A stretch of 64,000 nucleotides of DNA. Origin: Trichococcus shcherbakoviae. GTDB lineage: Bacteria; Bacillota; Bacilli; Lactobacillales; Aerococcaceae. The stretch lies in the NCBI RefSeq assembly GCF_963666195.1, contig NZ_OY762653.1:2861056-2925055 (forward strand), given 5' to 3'. This document shows positions 1 to 10,041 of the stretch, piece by piece (within the stretch, counting starts at the first letter, position 1; each line of letters begins with the position of its first letter). The notes under the pieces are model-generated. The model was given only the letters and a program-made list of their open reading frames with translations. It searched no databases and was not told where the DNA came from. Both the position numbers and the translations under genes were made by a program.

Positions 1-2
1 AC

Positions 3-2201
3 TGGTTGATCAGCGGCATCCTGCTTTATTCGGCAGCACTGCTTTATCTCCATTCACAGGCTTTTGAGGCAGTCGTCACGGAGGGGACGTCGGTCGTATC
101 CGTTACGCTTGCACGTTTTTTGACCGATGTCAGGCAAGCAGATACAGCTTCTGAGATGGGCGGCGGCTTGATTGGGGCAGCCTTTTATACTGGAACCCAT
201 TTTTTGGTTTCACAATGGGGCACTTATATCATCATCGGCCTGCTTGTATTTTTTGGTGTGGCGGTCATCTTCGGATTCACGACGCATGATGTCATGGAAG
301 TCGTGCGCAAAGTTGCCTTGATTTTCGGGCACAATAGTAAACGAGCGGTGCTTTACACGAAAGATAAAGTGGCCAGCTCGATCATTGATTCGAAAACAGT
401 GAAGAAACCGACCAGGTCAAATAGCGTTCCGACAGACAAGAAACCTTCAATAGTCGAAAAAGCCAAAAATCAAATAAAAAGCGAATCGGCAGCGAAGAAA
501 TTGATGAAGGAAGAAGCGGAAACTTTGAAAGCAGCAGAAAAAGAGACACTTGCCGAAAAAGAGCGCGAACCCGTTCAGCTGAAAATCGACAGCTTCCAGA
601 AACAACTTGAAAAAGCAGCCGAACACAAATATGCGGACAATGAAAAGAGCGCTTCAGCCCAACAGGCCAGCCTTGCAAAAACAACGTTCGGAGGCAACGA
701 GGAAGACAATGCGGGCGAGCTGGAATTCGAAATCACTGCCGAGCAGGAAAACAGGGATTACCACTTGCCTCCAGTCACTTTATTGAACGAAATCAAAGCG
801 ATCGATCAATCCAATGAATATGCGACAATAGAAAAAAATGTCAAAAAGCTGGAAGAGACGTTCGCAAGCTTCGGTGTGGAGGCCAAAGTCACGAAAGCGA
901 ACCTCGGACCTGCCGTGACAAAATACGAAATCCAGCCAGCCGTCGGGGTGAAGGTCAGCAAAATTGTGAGTCTCAGTGATGATTTGGCTCTGGCCTTGGC
1001 GGCAAAGGATATCCGTATCGAAGCTCCGATACCCGGGAAATCCTTCATCGGCATAGAAGTGCCAAACAGTGAAGTCAGCGTTGTTTCCTTCCGTGATGTC
1101 ATGGAAGGGCAAAAGCACACCGACAAGCTGTTGGAGGTGCCGTTAGGACGGGACATCTCTGGCGTTGTGCAAAGCGCGAATCTGACGAAAATGCCCCATT
1201 TGCTGATTGCAGGTGCGACCGGCAGCGGGAAATCCGTCTGCATCAACGGCATCATCACGAGCATCTTGATGAAAGCCAAACCGAACGAAGTGAAGATGAT
1301 GATGATCGATCCGAAAATGGTGGAATTGAACGTCTATAACGGGATTCCCCACTTGCTTACGCCGGTTGTCACGAATCCACGCAAGGCGGCGCAAGCGCTC
1401 CATAAAGTCGTTACGGAAATGGAAAGAAGATATGAATTGTTTGCCGGTACCGGCATGCGCAACATCGACGGTTACAACAATCTGATTGTTGAATACAATC
1501 TGGAGAACGGGGAAAACAATCCTACGTTGCCATACATAGTGGTCATCGTTGACGAGTTGGCCGACTTGATGATGGTGGCCAGCAACGAAGTCGAGGACGC
1601 GATCACCAGATTGGCGCAGATGGCGCGGGCTGCGGGAATCCATATGATTTTGGCTACACAACGACCGAGTGTCGATGTCATCACCGGCATCATCAAAGCA
1701 AACGTCCCTTCCAGGATCGCGTTCGCTGTGTCCAGTTCAATCGATTCCAGAACGATAATCGATGGCTCCGGGGCAGAGAAGCTGCTGGGCAGAGGCGATA
1801 TGCTCTTCCGTCCGATGGGGGAGAATAAACCAATCCGTGTGCAAGGAGCGTTCATTTCCGACGAGGAAGTCGAGCACATTGTCACTTTCGTCAAAAATCA
1901 GCAAGAAGCGAACTATGTCGAGGAAATGATGCCGACCGAAACTGTCGCGGCTGCAAGCGAAGAGCCGGAAGATGATCTTTTCGGGGAAGCTGTGGAATTC
2001 ATCAGATCGGATGAAACGGCGAGCATTTCCAAATTGCAGAGGAGATTCCGGATCGGCTATAATCGGGCAGCGCGACTTATCGACGAGATGGAAGCAAGAG
2101 GGATCGTCGGGCCCGCTGATGGAAGCAAGCCCAGAAAGGTGAACATTAGCGAGGGGATATATGAGAATGATGCGGATATGCCCTATGATTCTGAGGTTTA
2201 A
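3..2201 (+). CDS. ftsK: DNA translocase FtsK/SpoIIIE, 5' end outside window
   Basis: This is the C-terminal part of a septal DNA pump that moves chromosome ends through the closing division septum and works with XerC/XerD-type recombinases. The frame is open at the window edge, so the true start lies upstream. Visible in order: the last two membrane segments (about residues 1-18 and 75-95 of the visible part), a long Lys/Glu/Ala-rich linker, the motor with Walker A GATGSGKS near visible residue 404 and Walker [11 protein letters not shown] near 515, and a C-terminal winged-helix gamma domain (FGEAVEFI onward, about 665-725) that reads KOPS-like polar sequences. No clear terminator follows. 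The xerD gene lies about 35 kb downstream in this window. Confidence 0.96.
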   Translation, partial: WLISGILLYSAALLYLHSQAFEAVVTEGTSVVSVTLARFLTDVRQADTASEMGGGLIGAAFYTGTHFLVSQWGTYIIIGLLVFFGVAVIFGFTTHDVMEVVRKVALIFGHNSKRAVLYTKDKVASSIIDSKTVKKPTRSNSVPTDKKPSIVEKAKNQIKSESAAKKLMKEEAETLKAAEKETLAEKEREPVQLKIDSFQKQLEKAAEHKYADNEKSASAQQASLAKTTFGGNEEDNAGELEFEITAEQENRDYHLPPVTLLNEIKAIDQSNEYATIEKNVKKLEETFASFGVEAKVTKANLGPAVTKYEIQPAVGVKVSKIVSLSDDLALALAAKDIRIEAPIPGKSFIGIEVPNSEVSVVSFRDVMEGQKHTDKLLEVPLGRDISGVVQSANLTKMPHLLIAGATGSGKSVCINGIITSILMKAKPNEVKMMMIDPKMVELNVYNGIPHLLTPVVTNPRKAAQALHKVVTEMERRYELFAGTGMRNIDGYNNLIVEYNLENGENNPTLPYIVVIVDELADLMMVASNEVEDAITRLAQMARAAGIHMILATQRPSVDVITGIIKANVPSRIAFAVSSSIDSRTIIDGSGAEKLLGRGDMLFRPMGENKPIRVQGAFISDEEVEHIVTFVKNQQEANYVEEMMPTETVAAASEEPEDDLFGEAVEFIRSDETASISKLQRRFRIGYNRAARLIDEMEARGIVGPADGSKPRKVNISEGIYENDADMPYDSEV

Positions 2202-2266
2202 CTAGAACCATTCCGGCAAATATATGGATATTAAATGAAAAAACGATTACAAAAAAATCAATATCG

Positions 2267-2295
2267 TTTATTTTTTCGGGAATACATGATATGAT
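2267..2295 (+). promoter_or_regulatory. Extended -10 promoter of bmpA
   Basis: TGATATGAT at 2287-2295 is an extended -10, with a weak -35 (TTTATT, 2267-2272) at 17 bp. It stands 60 bp before the lipoprotein start. Just upstream, 2237-2252 reads TGAAAAAACGATTACA, which resembles a CcpA cre site with two extra bases in one half. Confidence 0.6.
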
Positions 2296-2354
2296 ATTTT
2301 TTGTAAGAAGCTTGTACTTACAAGTTCAAAAAATTGAAGTTTATTGGAGGGGTC

Positions 2355-3446
2355 ATGGTGAAGAAGCAAAAATATGTTAGTTTATTGGCATTAGGTTTAG
2401 GTGTCAGCACAATCTTGGCAGCTTGCGGCGGCAACGGCGACACGGCTGACAGCAGTGCAACAGGTTCCAGCACAGCAGAGGGAACGGAAGACAACTTTAC
2501 TATCGCGATGGTTACCGACGTCGGCGGCGTGGATGATAAATCATTCAACCAAAGCGCATGGGAAGGCCTTGTTGCATGGGGCGAAGAGAACGGCAAAGAA
2601 AAAGGGATCGATGGATATGATTATATCCAATCAAATGCCGATTCGGAATTTGTGACGAACTTGAACACTGCCGTAAACAGTAATTTTGACCTTGTGTTCG
2701 GTATCGGATATAAATTGAAGTCAGCGATGCAGGATATGGCAACACAAAATCCGGATACGATGTTCGCCATCATCGATGATGTCATCGAAGGCGAGAACAC
2801 AGTTTCAGTATCATTCAAAGACAACGAAGCTGCTTTCTTGGCTGGTGTCGCTGCTGCTAAAACAACCAAAACCAACCAATTAGGCTTCATCGGCGGACAA
2901 GAGAGCGTCGTAATCGATCGCTTTGAAGCTGGATTCATAGCTGGTGCCCAATCAGTAAATCCTGAAATAGATGTAAAAGTTGAATATGTCGGTTCGTTCG
3001 GCGATGCTGCAGGCGGGAAATCTAAAGCTGCCGCAATGTACGCAAGCGGAATTGATGTCATTTATCAAGCTGCTGGAGATTCCGGAAATGGCGTATTCTC
3101 AGAAGCTAAGGATATCGTAAAAGCTGATCCTTCAAAAGAAATCTGGGTAATCGGTGTTGACCGTGACCAAACAGAAGAAGGCTTGTTGACTCTTGATGAC
3201 GGCACTGAAAGAAACCTTACTTTGACTTCAACGTTGAAGGGTGTAGGCACTGCAGCTAAGGATATCGCTACATTAACAATGAACGGCGAATTCCCGGCAG
3301 GAGAAGTCTTGAATTTCGGGTTGGCTGAAGAAGGCGTCGATTTGACTGAAGGTCAATTGAACGCAGATGCTTTGGAAGCTGTTACTAAAGCGAAAACAGA
3401 AATTTTGGACGGAACGCTTGTGGTTCCTGAAGCTCCAGAAAATTAA
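2355..3446 (+). CDS. bmpA: BMP-family nucleoside-binding lipoprotein
   Basis: Substrate-binding lipoprotein of the BMP/PnrA family, which captures nucleosides outside the membrane and hands them to the ABC importer encoded next. The signal peptide has a KKQK n-region, a hydrophobic core and the lipobox LAAC with Cys24 as lipidation site, followed by a Gly/Ser/Thr/Asp-rich tether. The mature domain has the family's MVTDVGGVDDKSFNQ segment and an IGVDRDQ motif. The ATG at 2355 is chosen because GGAGGGG (2346-2352) stands just before it; GTG at 2358 is equally placed. An in-frame start at 2334 has no ribosome site. A terminator separates it from the ATPase gene, so the binding protein can be made in excess over the transporter. 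Confidence 0.93.
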   Translation: MVKKQKYVSLLALGLGVSTILAACGGNGDTADSSATGSSTAEGTEDNFTIAMVTDVGGVDDKSFNQSAWEGLVAWGEENGKEKGIDGYDYIQSNADSEFVTNLNTAVNSNFDLVFGIGYKLKSAMQDMATQNPDTMFAIIDDVIEGENTVSVSFKDNEAAFLAGVAAAKTTKTNQLGFIGGQESVVIDRFEAGFIAGAQSVNPEIDVKVEYVGSFGDAAGGKSKAAAMYASGIDVIYQAAGDSGNGVFSEAKDIVKADPSKEIWVIGVDRDQTEEGLLTLDDGTERNLTLTSTLKGVGTAAKDIATLTMNGEFPAGEVLNFGLAEEGVDLTEGQLNADALEAVTKAKTEILDGTLVVPEAPEN

Positions 3447-3465
3447 TCACTTTTAAAATCTTTAA

Positions 3466-3515
3466 AGAAGCAACTTGATTCCGGTTAAGGATATTGAGTT
3501 GCTTCTCTTTTTTTT
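3466..3515 (+). terminator. Rho-independent terminator after bmpA
   Basis: Perfect 10-bp stem AGAAGCAACT (3466-3475) with AGTTGCTTCT (3497-3506), followed by a run of eight T. Confidence 0.88.
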
Positions 3516-3585
3516 CGCGCATAGTCCCCCAACAAAGACTGTTCCGAAAAAGGAACAAATGTTTATCTTTCGTGATAAACAAAAG

Positions 3586-3614
3586 TGGATAGGATTTTGG
3601 AAATACTTTATAAT
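3586..3614 (+). promoter_or_regulatory. Promoter of nupABC
   Basis: TGGATA (3586-3591), 17-bp spacer, perfect TATAAT (3609-3614), about 100 bp before the ATPase start. It makes the transporter genes independent of the terminated bmpA transcript. Confidence 0.65.
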
Positions 3615-3714
3615 AGGTGTGAAATGGTGTTTTACGGTATTATATTTTATAAGCGTGTCTCACTGCTGCATGAGGGATTGCATGCATTCAATATTAGTAA
3701 GGGGTGGAATCAGC

Positions 3715-5289
3715 ATGACAGAAGAAAATTATGTCATTGAGATGATTGGCGTAACAAAAGCTTTCGGCAATTATAAAGCGAATGATGATATTTTTCTAAG
3801 CTTGAAAAAAGGTGAAATTCACGCTTTGTTGGGTGAAAATGGCGCGGGCAAGTCAACTTTGATGAATATTCTTTCCGGTCTTTTGGAGCCTACAAGCGGA
3901 ACCATTAAGGTCAAAGGGCAAGAAGTCAAAATCAGTTCCCCGGGTGTTGCCGATAAATTGGGTATCGGAATGGTGCACCAGCATTTTATGTTGGTCAAGG
4001 ACTTCACGGTTACGGAGAACATAATTTTAGGCAGCGAGCCGAGCAGACTCGGTGTTTTAAATAAAAAGGCAGCCGCTGATGTGATTACGGATCTGTCAAA
4101 CAAATACCGCTTGGCAGTCAATCCTTCAGCCAAAATCGAAGATACCACTGTCGGTATGCAACAAAGGGTCGAAATCTTGAAAACATTGTACCGTGGGGCG
4201 GACGTCCTTATTTTTGACGAACCAACGGCAGTATTGACACCGCAAGAAATCGACGAATTGATGGCGATCATGAGGGAATTGACGAAAGAAGGCAAGTCGA
4301 TCATCCTGATTACGCATAAACTGGATGAAATCAAAGCCGTTGCGGATCGCTGCACAGTAATCCGTAAAGGCAAGAGCATCGGCACTGTCGACGTGAAGCA
4401 GACATCTCAGCAAGAACTTGCGGATATGATGGTGGGACGTTCCGTTCTGTTCCGCACAGTAAAAAAACCATCCCAGCCAAAGCAGGCTGTTTTGGAAATT
4501 GAAGGATTGACGGTCAAAGAGAGCCGCGGACTGGAAGCCGTGCGCAATTTGAGTCTGACGGTACGGGCGGGTGAAATCGTCGGCATCGCCGGGATCGACG
4601 GGAACGGACAAAGCGAATTGATCCAAGCCGTCACTGGCTTGCGGAAGGCTGAGAGCGGAACCGTCAAGCTGAACGGCGAAATCATCACGAACTTGGCTCC
4701 ACGTAAAATTACTGAATCAGGATTGGGACATATCCCTGAGGACCGACAAAAGTTCGGTCTGATCCTCCCGATGCGTTTGGACGAGAACATCGCCTTGCAG
4801 ACTTATTATCAGGAACCTTACAGCAAAAACAGCTTCCTGAACGACAAAGCCATCGAAAACCATGCCATCGAACTGATCAAAGAGTTTGATGTACGTACGC
4901 AAAGCGAGAAGTCGACAGCAGGTTCGTTGTCCGGCGGGAACCAACAAAAAGCGATCATCGCCAGGGAAGTCGATCGGAATCCTTCGTTGTTGATAGCAGC
5001 CCAACCGACCCGAGGATTGGATGTGGGTGCGATCGAATTTATCCACAAACGCTTGATCGAGCAAAGGGATAAGGACAAAGCCATCCTCCTGATGAGCTTC
5101 GAATTGGACGAAATCCTGAATCTCTCCGACATCATCGCTGTGATGTTCGAAGGTGAAATCGTGGCCTACGTCAAGCCGGAGGAAACCTCCGAACAAGAAC
5201 TGGGCTTACTGATGGCCGGGTCTTCATTGGAAAAGGCCAGGGAAGAATTGGAAAAAAACAAGGAAGAGGAGGGAAGCCTTCATGAGTAA
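3715..5289 (+). CDS. nupA: Nucleoside ABC importer, double ATPase subunit
   Basis: ATP-hydrolysing subunit with two fused ABC domains, of the NupA/NupO and sugar-importer type, energising nucleoside uptake. Domain 1 has Walker A GENGAGKST (residues 40-48), a divergent signature and Walker B VLIFDEPTAVL. Domain 2 has the degenerate P-loop GIDGNGQSE (from 293), signature LSGGNQQ (from 405) and LLIAAQPTRGLD in place of a canonical Walker B; this asymmetry is normal in the subfamily. The ATG at 3715 has AAGGGGTGG upstream. A longer in-frame start at 3475 lies inside the bmpA terminator and is rejected. The stop overlaps the next gene by 8 bp, implying coupled translation. Confidence 0.93.
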   Translation: MTEENYVIEMIGVTKAFGNYKANDDIFLSLKKGEIHALLGENGAGKSTLMNILSGLLEPTSGTIKVKGQEVKISSPGVADKLGIGMVHQHFMLVKDFTVTENIILGSEPSRLGVLNKKAAADVITDLSNKYRLAVNPSAKIEDTTVGMQQRVEILKTLYRGADVLIFDEPTAVLTPQEIDELMAIMRELTKEGKSIILITHKLDEIKAVADRCTVIRKGKSIGTVDVKQTSQQELADMMVGRSVLFRTVKKPSQPKQAVLEIEGLTVKESRGLEAVRNLSLTVRAGEIVGIAGIDGNGQSELIQAVTGLRKAESGTVKLNGEIITNLAPRKITESGLGHIPEDRQKFGLILPMRLDENIALQTYYQEPYSKNSFLNDKAIENHAIELIKEFDVRTQSEKSTAGSLSGGNQQKAIIAREVDRNPSLLIAAQPTRGLDVGAIEFIHKRLIEQRDKDKAILLMSFELDEILNLSDIIAVMFEGEIVAYVKPEETSEQELGLLMAGSSLEKAREELEKNKEEEGSLHE

Positions 5290-6355
5290 TCAACAAGGAG
5301 CCACTCGCATCCAGGGGATTATCGTACCTTTACTTTCAGTCATATTAGGTCTGCTGATCGGCGCAATCGTCATGTGGTCTTTCGGTTACGATGCCATCGC
5401 GGGTTATTCGGCAATGCTGAAGGGAGCGTTCGGATCGCCGTTTTACGTAGGTGAGTTATTGCGTGAAGCTACCCCTTTGATTCTGGTCGCATTGGGCTTT
5501 GCGGTAGCCAACACAGCTGGGTTCTTCAACATCGGTGTTGCGGGTCAAACCTTGTTTGGCTGGTTGGCATCCGTCAGCGTCGCCCAGATGCTGCCTGAAT
5601 TGCCGAAAATCGCATTGTTGCCATTATGCATTTTGGCTGGTGTAGCCGCCGGAGCTCTGTGGGCGGGCATCGCCGGAGTCTTGCGTGCCTATTTCAATAC
5701 AAGTGAAGTGATCGTCACCATCATGCTGAATCATACGGCCTTATACATCAACAACCACATTGTCAGGAATGTTTTGACGGATTCCGGCGACTCCACGGCC
5801 AGGATCACAGAAAATGCCAGTCTAAGGGTGCCGTTCTTATCGGAAGTAACGCGCAATTCGACATTGCATGCCGGCATCTTCATTGCCCTCATCATGATTG
5901 CGGTGGTTTGGGTGCTGATGAAGAAAACAACATATGGCTTCGAATTCCGTTCAGTCGGTTTGAATCCTGATGCAGCCGATTACGCAGGTATGAACGCCAA
6001 GAAGAACATCATTTTGGCCATGTTGATCAGCGGCGGCTTGGCCGGTTTGGGTGGCGCGATGGAAGGTCTGGGGAATTTCCAAAACATGTTTGTTCAAGGT
6101 GCGATGCCGGCAGTTGGATTCGATGGCATGGCCGTAGCCTTGTTGGGCATCGGTAGCCCAATCGGCATCCTCTTTGCTGCACTTCTGTTCAGCACGCTGA
6201 AAATCGGCGGAACGAGCATGCCACTTATGTCAGGCGTGCCCGTAGAAATTGTGGACATCGTAATTGCATCTATCATCTTCTTCGTCGGAGCGAGCTATAT
6301 CATCCGACTTTTGCTGAACAAGCTGTCCAAAGTCAATAAAAAGGAGGTGGCGTGA
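5282..6355 (+). CDS. nupB: Nucleoside ABC importer, permease 1
   Basis: Integral membrane permease of the BPD_transp_2 family (YufP/NupP-like), forming half of the transmembrane channel with the following gene product. The 357-residue protein has about eight to ten hydrophobic segments, starting with IIVPLLSVILGLLIGAIVMW, and carries the family loop FRSVGLNPDAADYAGMN, which docks on the ATPase. It starts with ATG inside the end of the ATPase gene, after GGAGGGAAG, and its stop is one base before the next start codon. The layout supports a single operon of three membrane-complex genes. Confidence 0.93.
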   Translation: MSNQQGATRIQGIIVPLLSVILGLLIGAIVMWSFGYDAIAGYSAMLKGAFGSPFYVGELLREATPLILVALGFAVANTAGFFNIGVAGQTLFGWLASVSVAQMLPELPKIALLPLCILAGVAAGALWAGIAGVLRAYFNTSEVIVTIMLNHTALYINNHIVRNVLTDSGDSTARITENASLRVPFLSEVTRNSTLHAGIFIALIMIAVVWVLMKKTTYGFEFRSVGLNPDAADYAGMNAKKNIILAMLISGGLAGLGGAMEGLGNFQNMFVQGAMPAVGFDGMAVALLGIGSPIGILFAALLFSTLKIGGTSMPLMSGVPVEIVDIVIASIIFFVGASYIIRLLLNKLSKVNKKEVA

Positions 6356-6356
6356 G

Positions 6357-7316
6357 ATGGACATGCTAGCGATTCTGTCGATCATCGTATCTTCGGCTTT
6401 GATTTATTCAGCACCTTTGATCTTCACCGGTCTTGGCGGAACTTTCTCGGAACGGAGCGGTATCGTCAATGTAGGCTTGGAAGGCACGATGGTCATGGGA
6501 GCATTCTCAGCCATAGTCTTTAATCTGAACTACGCCGACAATCTTGGCAAAATGACGCCATGGGTTGCGTTGTTGGTCGCGGGGGCAGTCGGCATCTTCT
6601 TTTCGATCCTCCATGCAGTGGCCACAATCAATTTAAGAGCGAACCACATCGTTTCCGGAACCGTACTAAATATGCTTGCCCCTGCGTTGGCGGTATTTTT
6701 GACTAAGGTTCTTTATGAAGGGAAAGGCCAAACCGCCTTCATCATCCAGAACTTCGGGAAGACCAGTTTTCCCATATTGAAGGATATTCCGATCATCGGT
6801 CAGATATTTTTCACGAATACATCAGCTCCAGCTTATGCAGCTATCGCAACGGCGCTTGTCTGCTACTTCATCATCTTCAAGACGACTTTCGGCTTGCGTC
6901 TGCGTTCGGTCGGGGAACACCCGCAAGCTGCGGATACATTGGGGATCAATGTTTACGTGATGCGCTACGCGGGCGTATCGATTTCCGGCTTTTTGGGCGG
7001 TGTGGGCGGCGCCATCGTCTCTCAGTCGATCAGCCTGAATTTTTCCGGATCAACGATTGCCGGTCAAGGTTTCATCGCCATGGCTGCCATGATTTTCGGC
7101 AAGTGGAATCCGATCGGAGTGATGGGAGCGGCAATTTTCTTCGGGTTCGCCCAGAGTTTGGGGGTCATCGGCAGCTATATTCCGGTCATCCAGAATATCC
7201 CTTCCGTCTATCTCCAGATTGCACCTTACGTCATTACGATCATTGTGCTTGTAGGTTTTATCGGTAAATCCAGAGGCCCAGCCGCTAACGGTACAACTTA
7301 CATCAAATCAAAGTAA
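6357..7316 (+). CDS. nupC: Nucleoside ABC importer, permease 2
   Basis: Second membrane permease of the nucleoside importer (YufQ/NupQ-like), 319 residues, strongly hydrophobic throughout. It shows the paired loop LRSVGEHPQAADTLGIN, the equivalent of the loop in the preceding permease, which fits a heterodimeric channel. The start ATG follows the previous stop by one base, and AAAAGGAGG lies just upstream. A terminator follows directly, closing the operon. The name nupC is used in the lactococcal BmpA-NupABC sense and not for the unrelated CNT-family NupC. Confidence 0.92.
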   Translation: MDMLAILSIIVSSALIYSAPLIFTGLGGTFSERSGIVNVGLEGTMVMGAFSAIVFNLNYADNLGKMTPWVALLVAGAVGIFFSILHAVATINLRANHIVSGTVLNMLAPALAVFLTKVLYEGKGQTAFIIQNFGKTSFPILKDIPIIGQIFFTNTSAPAYAAIATALVCYFIIFKTTFGLRLRSVGEHPQAADTLGINVYVMRYAGVSISGFLGGVGGAIVSQSISLNFSGSTIAGQGFIAMAAMIFGKWNPIGVMGAAIFFGFAQSLGVIGSYIPVIQNIPSVYLQIAPYVITIIVLVGFIGKSRGPAANGTTYIKSK

Positions 7317-7330
7317 TCTCTGACGACAAG

Positions 7331-7366
7331 AAGGGTTGGCTCAACACGAGTCAGCCTTTTCTTTTT
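7331..7366 (+). terminator. Terminator of the nupABC operon
   Basis: Twelve-pair stem AAGGGTTGGCTC / GAGTCAGCCTTTT with a few wobble pairs and a 5-base loop, followed by CTTTTT. Confidence 0.87.
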
Positions 7367-7406
7367 GGTTCAGGCAAGGGATCAGAGTGGACAAGGAATG
7401 GCTTAA

Positions 7407-7435
7407 TTGAAAAAACACCCGAACTAGAGTATAGT
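7407..7435 (+). promoter_or_regulatory. Promoter of the ymfF-ymfH-ymfI operon
   Basis: TTGAAA (7407-7412), 17-bp spacer, TATAGT (7430-7435); close to a consensus SigA promoter, about 44 bp before the first gene. Confidence 0.75.
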
Positions 7436-7478
7436 TTTCCCTATCGACATATAAAATAGCTTACAGGACGTGAAATGG

Positions 7479-8747
7479 ATGGAATATAAATTAAAGCAAG
7501 GTGTTACGCCTTATATCGAGCCTTCCGACAAATACAAAACCGTATTGATCCAGTACAAATTCAGGACGAGTTTCGGCGGAAAAACTGCAACCGAACGTTC
7601 TTTAGTGAAGAACATGCTTGAAACGAACAGCAAGCAGTATCCTAGCCAAAACGAGATGGATCTGAAAATGGCCAGCCTTTACGGTGCGACGCTGCATACG
7701 CAATCCCAGCGCTTCGGCAAGCAGCATGTCGTGACGTTGAGTCTATCCGTCGTCAATGATAAATTCATCGGAGGAGACGATACACTTTTGGAAGAGGCGT
7801 TCGCTTTCCTGGAAGAAATCATCTTCAGGCCCAATGCCGAGGACGGCAAGTTCCACGAGAAGACTTTTATGAGGGAAAAGGAAAATCTGAATAATTATTT
7901 CGAGTCTCTGATCGAAGACAAATCGGCTTATGCGCGTACGCGCTTGAACCAAGTGCTGTTCGAGGGGACAGATCAAGCGTATCAAGGCATCGGTGATGCC
8001 GGCTTCCTTGAGGATATCACCTCAAGCAGCCTGTTCGAATGCTATGAGGAGATGATCGGGTCGAATCAGCTGGATATACTCGTTTCGGGTGATGTAGCGC
8101 CTAAAAGGATATTGAACATATTGGCTGCCCAGAAGCTTTCGGACAGGAAAGAAATCGAAAAAGATGTATTCTATTTACGCGCAAAGAACACGGAACCCGT
8201 CACTTCAAGCGAAGCTCAAGACATCAATCAGGGCAAGTTGTTTTTCGGCTTTTCCTCACCCGTCTATTACATGAATGACCATTATTTTGCCGGCTTGGTT
8301 TTTGATGGACTGTTTGGGGGCTTCCCTCATTCGAAACTGTTCCAGAATGTCCGTGAAAAAGAGAGCTTGGCTTACTCGGCTTCAAGCGGCTTGGACTTTC
8401 TGCGCGGTGTCATGACTGTCGGTACCGGCATCGAATTCGATAAACGCGAGCAGGTCGAGAAAATCGTTCTGGCGCAACTCCAAGACATGCAAACAGGGGA
8501 TTTCTCGGACGCCTTGATCGCTCAAACAAAAAGCATGCTGATCAACCACTACAAACAAAATGATGATTATCAGGGCAGAAGTTTGGCGAAACAGTACCAG
8601 GATTTCCTGATCATAGAAAATCCTCTTTCGCAGGAGCAATGGATCGCCGGTTTGAACGCGGTGACGAAGGAACAGATCGTTGCTGTTGCGGAAAAAATGA
8701 CTTTGCAGGCGATATTTTTCTTGAAAGGCGAGGCTACAGATGAATAA
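7479..8747 (+). CDS. ymfF: M16-family peptidase-like protein, inactive subunit
   Basis: YmfF-like member of the M16 (pitrilysin/insulinase) family. The zinc motif HxxEH expected in the first 80 residues is absent, but the C-terminal half keeps the substrate-binding R/Y segment (VREKESLAYSASSG). It is therefore probably the non-catalytic partner of the next gene's product, as in mitochondrial-processing-peptidase-type heterodimers; that pairing is inference. ATG 7479 is chosen because AGGA (7465-7468) sits 10 bases upstream. The alternative GTG at 7470 would have the ribosome site touching the codon. Overlaps the next gene by 8 bp. Confidence 0.85.
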   Translation: MEYKLKQGVTPYIEPSDKYKTVLIQYKFRTSFGGKTATERSLVKNMLETNSKQYPSQNEMDLKMASLYGATLHTQSQRFGKQHVVTLSLSVVNDKFIGGDDTLLEEAFAFLEEIIFRPNAEDGKFHEKTFMREKENLNNYFESLIEDKSAYARTRLNQVLFEGTDQAYQGIGDAGFLEDITSSSLFECYEEMIGSNQLDILVSGDVAPKRILNILAAQKLSDRKEIEKDVFYLRAKNTEPVTSSEAQDINQGKLFFGFSSPVYYMNDHYFAGLVFDGLFGGFPHSKLFQNVREKESLAYSASSGLDFLRGVMTVGTGIEFDKREQVEKIVLAQLQDMQTGDFSDALIAQTKSMLINHYKQNDDYQGRSLAKQYQDFLIIENPLSQEQWIAGLNAVTKEQIVAVAEKMTLQAIFFLKGEATDE

Positions 8748-10041
8748 AGTACATTATGAGGCACTTAACGACACCGTCTATACGGAAGTATTGGACAACG
8801 GCTTGCAGGTAGTATTGATTCCGAAAAATAAGTATTCAAAAACCTATGGCATCTTCACCACCGATTTCGGCTCGATCGACAACCAGTTTGTGCCGATAAA
8901 CGGAGACAAGGAAATCAAAATTCCGGACGGCATCGCACATTTCCTTGAACATAAATTATTTGAAGGCGAAGACCATGATGCTTTTGAGGACTTCGCGAAA
9001 TACGGTGCTTCAGCGAATGCTTTCACTTCCTTCACGCGGACAAGCTATCTCTTTTCGGCAACGGACAACATTTCAGAAAATACGAACAGCCTGCTTGACT
9101 TCGTTCAAGACCCGCATTTCACGGAGGAAGGCACTGAAAAGGAAAAAGGCATCATCGCTCAAGAAATCCGCATGTATGAAGATAACCCGGGTTGGCAACT
9201 TTTTTATGGGTTGCTCCGTAACCTTTATCCCGAACATCCGCTTTCCGTCGATATAGCTGGAACGGTGGAAAGCATCCAAGCAATCTCGCCGGAATTGCTG
9301 CAAACCTGTTATGATACGTTCTACCATCCGTCCAACATGAACCTATTGATGATCGGCAATTTCGTTCCCGAAAAAATGATGGAAACGATCAGACAAAACC
9401 AAGCAGGCAAGACGTTTCTTCCTGCTAAACCGATCCAGCGCACTTTGCCGCAGGCTTCGATCCAGGACATCATTCGATACAAAGAGATCGAAATGGATGT
9501 GCAACGTCCGAAAGTGATGCTTGGTGTGAAAGGTTTGGATGCGGATGTGACCGGAAACCAAGCCGAAAAATACAAAATCTATGGTTCGCTGTTGCTGGAA
9601 TTGCTTTTCGGCCGGAGCTCCACGCATTTCATTGATCTCTACGACAACGGTTTGATCGATGACAGCTTTGGCTACTCCTTCAATTTGGATCGTTCCTTCA
9701 ACTTTATGGCGATCGAATCGGACACGGAAGAACCGAAACTGCTGGAAGATAAGCTGAAACGGATTCTCTTGGATTGGGAAACCGATGCTAATCTGACGAA
9801 TGAGAAATTTGATTTGCTGAAGAAGAGCATGATCGGAGAACAATTGCAGGCTTTCAATTCCCTGGAATACATCGCAAATCACTACAGTACGCTGCTGTTT
9901 TCCGGAGCGGAACTTTTTGAAGTTGTTCCGTTGATCGAAGAAACTAGCCTGGAGGACATCCGCAGCTTCGCCGAAGGCTATCTCAAAGAACAAAATATGA
10001 GCACCTACGTAATCCTCCAGAAGGGAGCAAAACAGCAATGA
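8740..10041 (+). CDS. ymfH: M16-family zinc metalloprotease
   Basis: Catalytic M16 metalloprotease of the YmfH type, 433 residues. The inverted zinc motif HFLEH is at residues 67-71, and the downstream acidic ligand lies in the conserved EKGIIAQEIRMYEDNP segment. The C-terminal half has the FGRSST..DLYDNGL region typical of the family. It probably pairs with the preceding inactive homologue. Homologues cleave small peptides; in some firmicutes the paired M16 genes lie in peptide-maturation loci, but here they are in the conserved position before rodZ and pgsA, so a housekeeping role is more likely. Starts 8 bp inside the preceding gene. Confidence 0.92.
   Translation: MNKVHYEALNDTVYTEVLDNGLQVVLIPKNKYSKTYGIFTTDFGSIDNQFVPINGDKEIKIPDGIAHFLEHKLFEGEDHDAFEDFAKYGASANAFTSFTRTSYLFSATDNISENTNSLLDFVQDPHFTEEGTEKEKGIIAQEIRMYEDNPGWQLFYGLLRNLYPEHPLSVDIAGTVESIQAISPELLQTCYDTFYHPSNMNLLMIGNFVPEKMMETIRQNQAGKTFLPAKPIQRTLPQASIQDIIRYKEIEMDVQRPKVMLGVKGLDADVTGNQAEKYKIYGSLLLELLFGRSSTHFIDLYDNGLIDDSFGYSFNLDRSFNFMAIESDTEEPKLLEDKLKRILLDWETDANLTNEKFDLLKKSMIGEQLQAFNSLEYIANHYSTLLFSGAELFEVVPLIEETSLEDIRSFAEGYLKEQNMSTYVILQKGAKQQ

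Noticed and set aside
3475..3714. Longer N-terminus for the nucleoside ATPase
   Set aside because: The extra codons begin inside the bmpA terminator and cross the promoter; AAGGGGTGG before 3715 decides the start.
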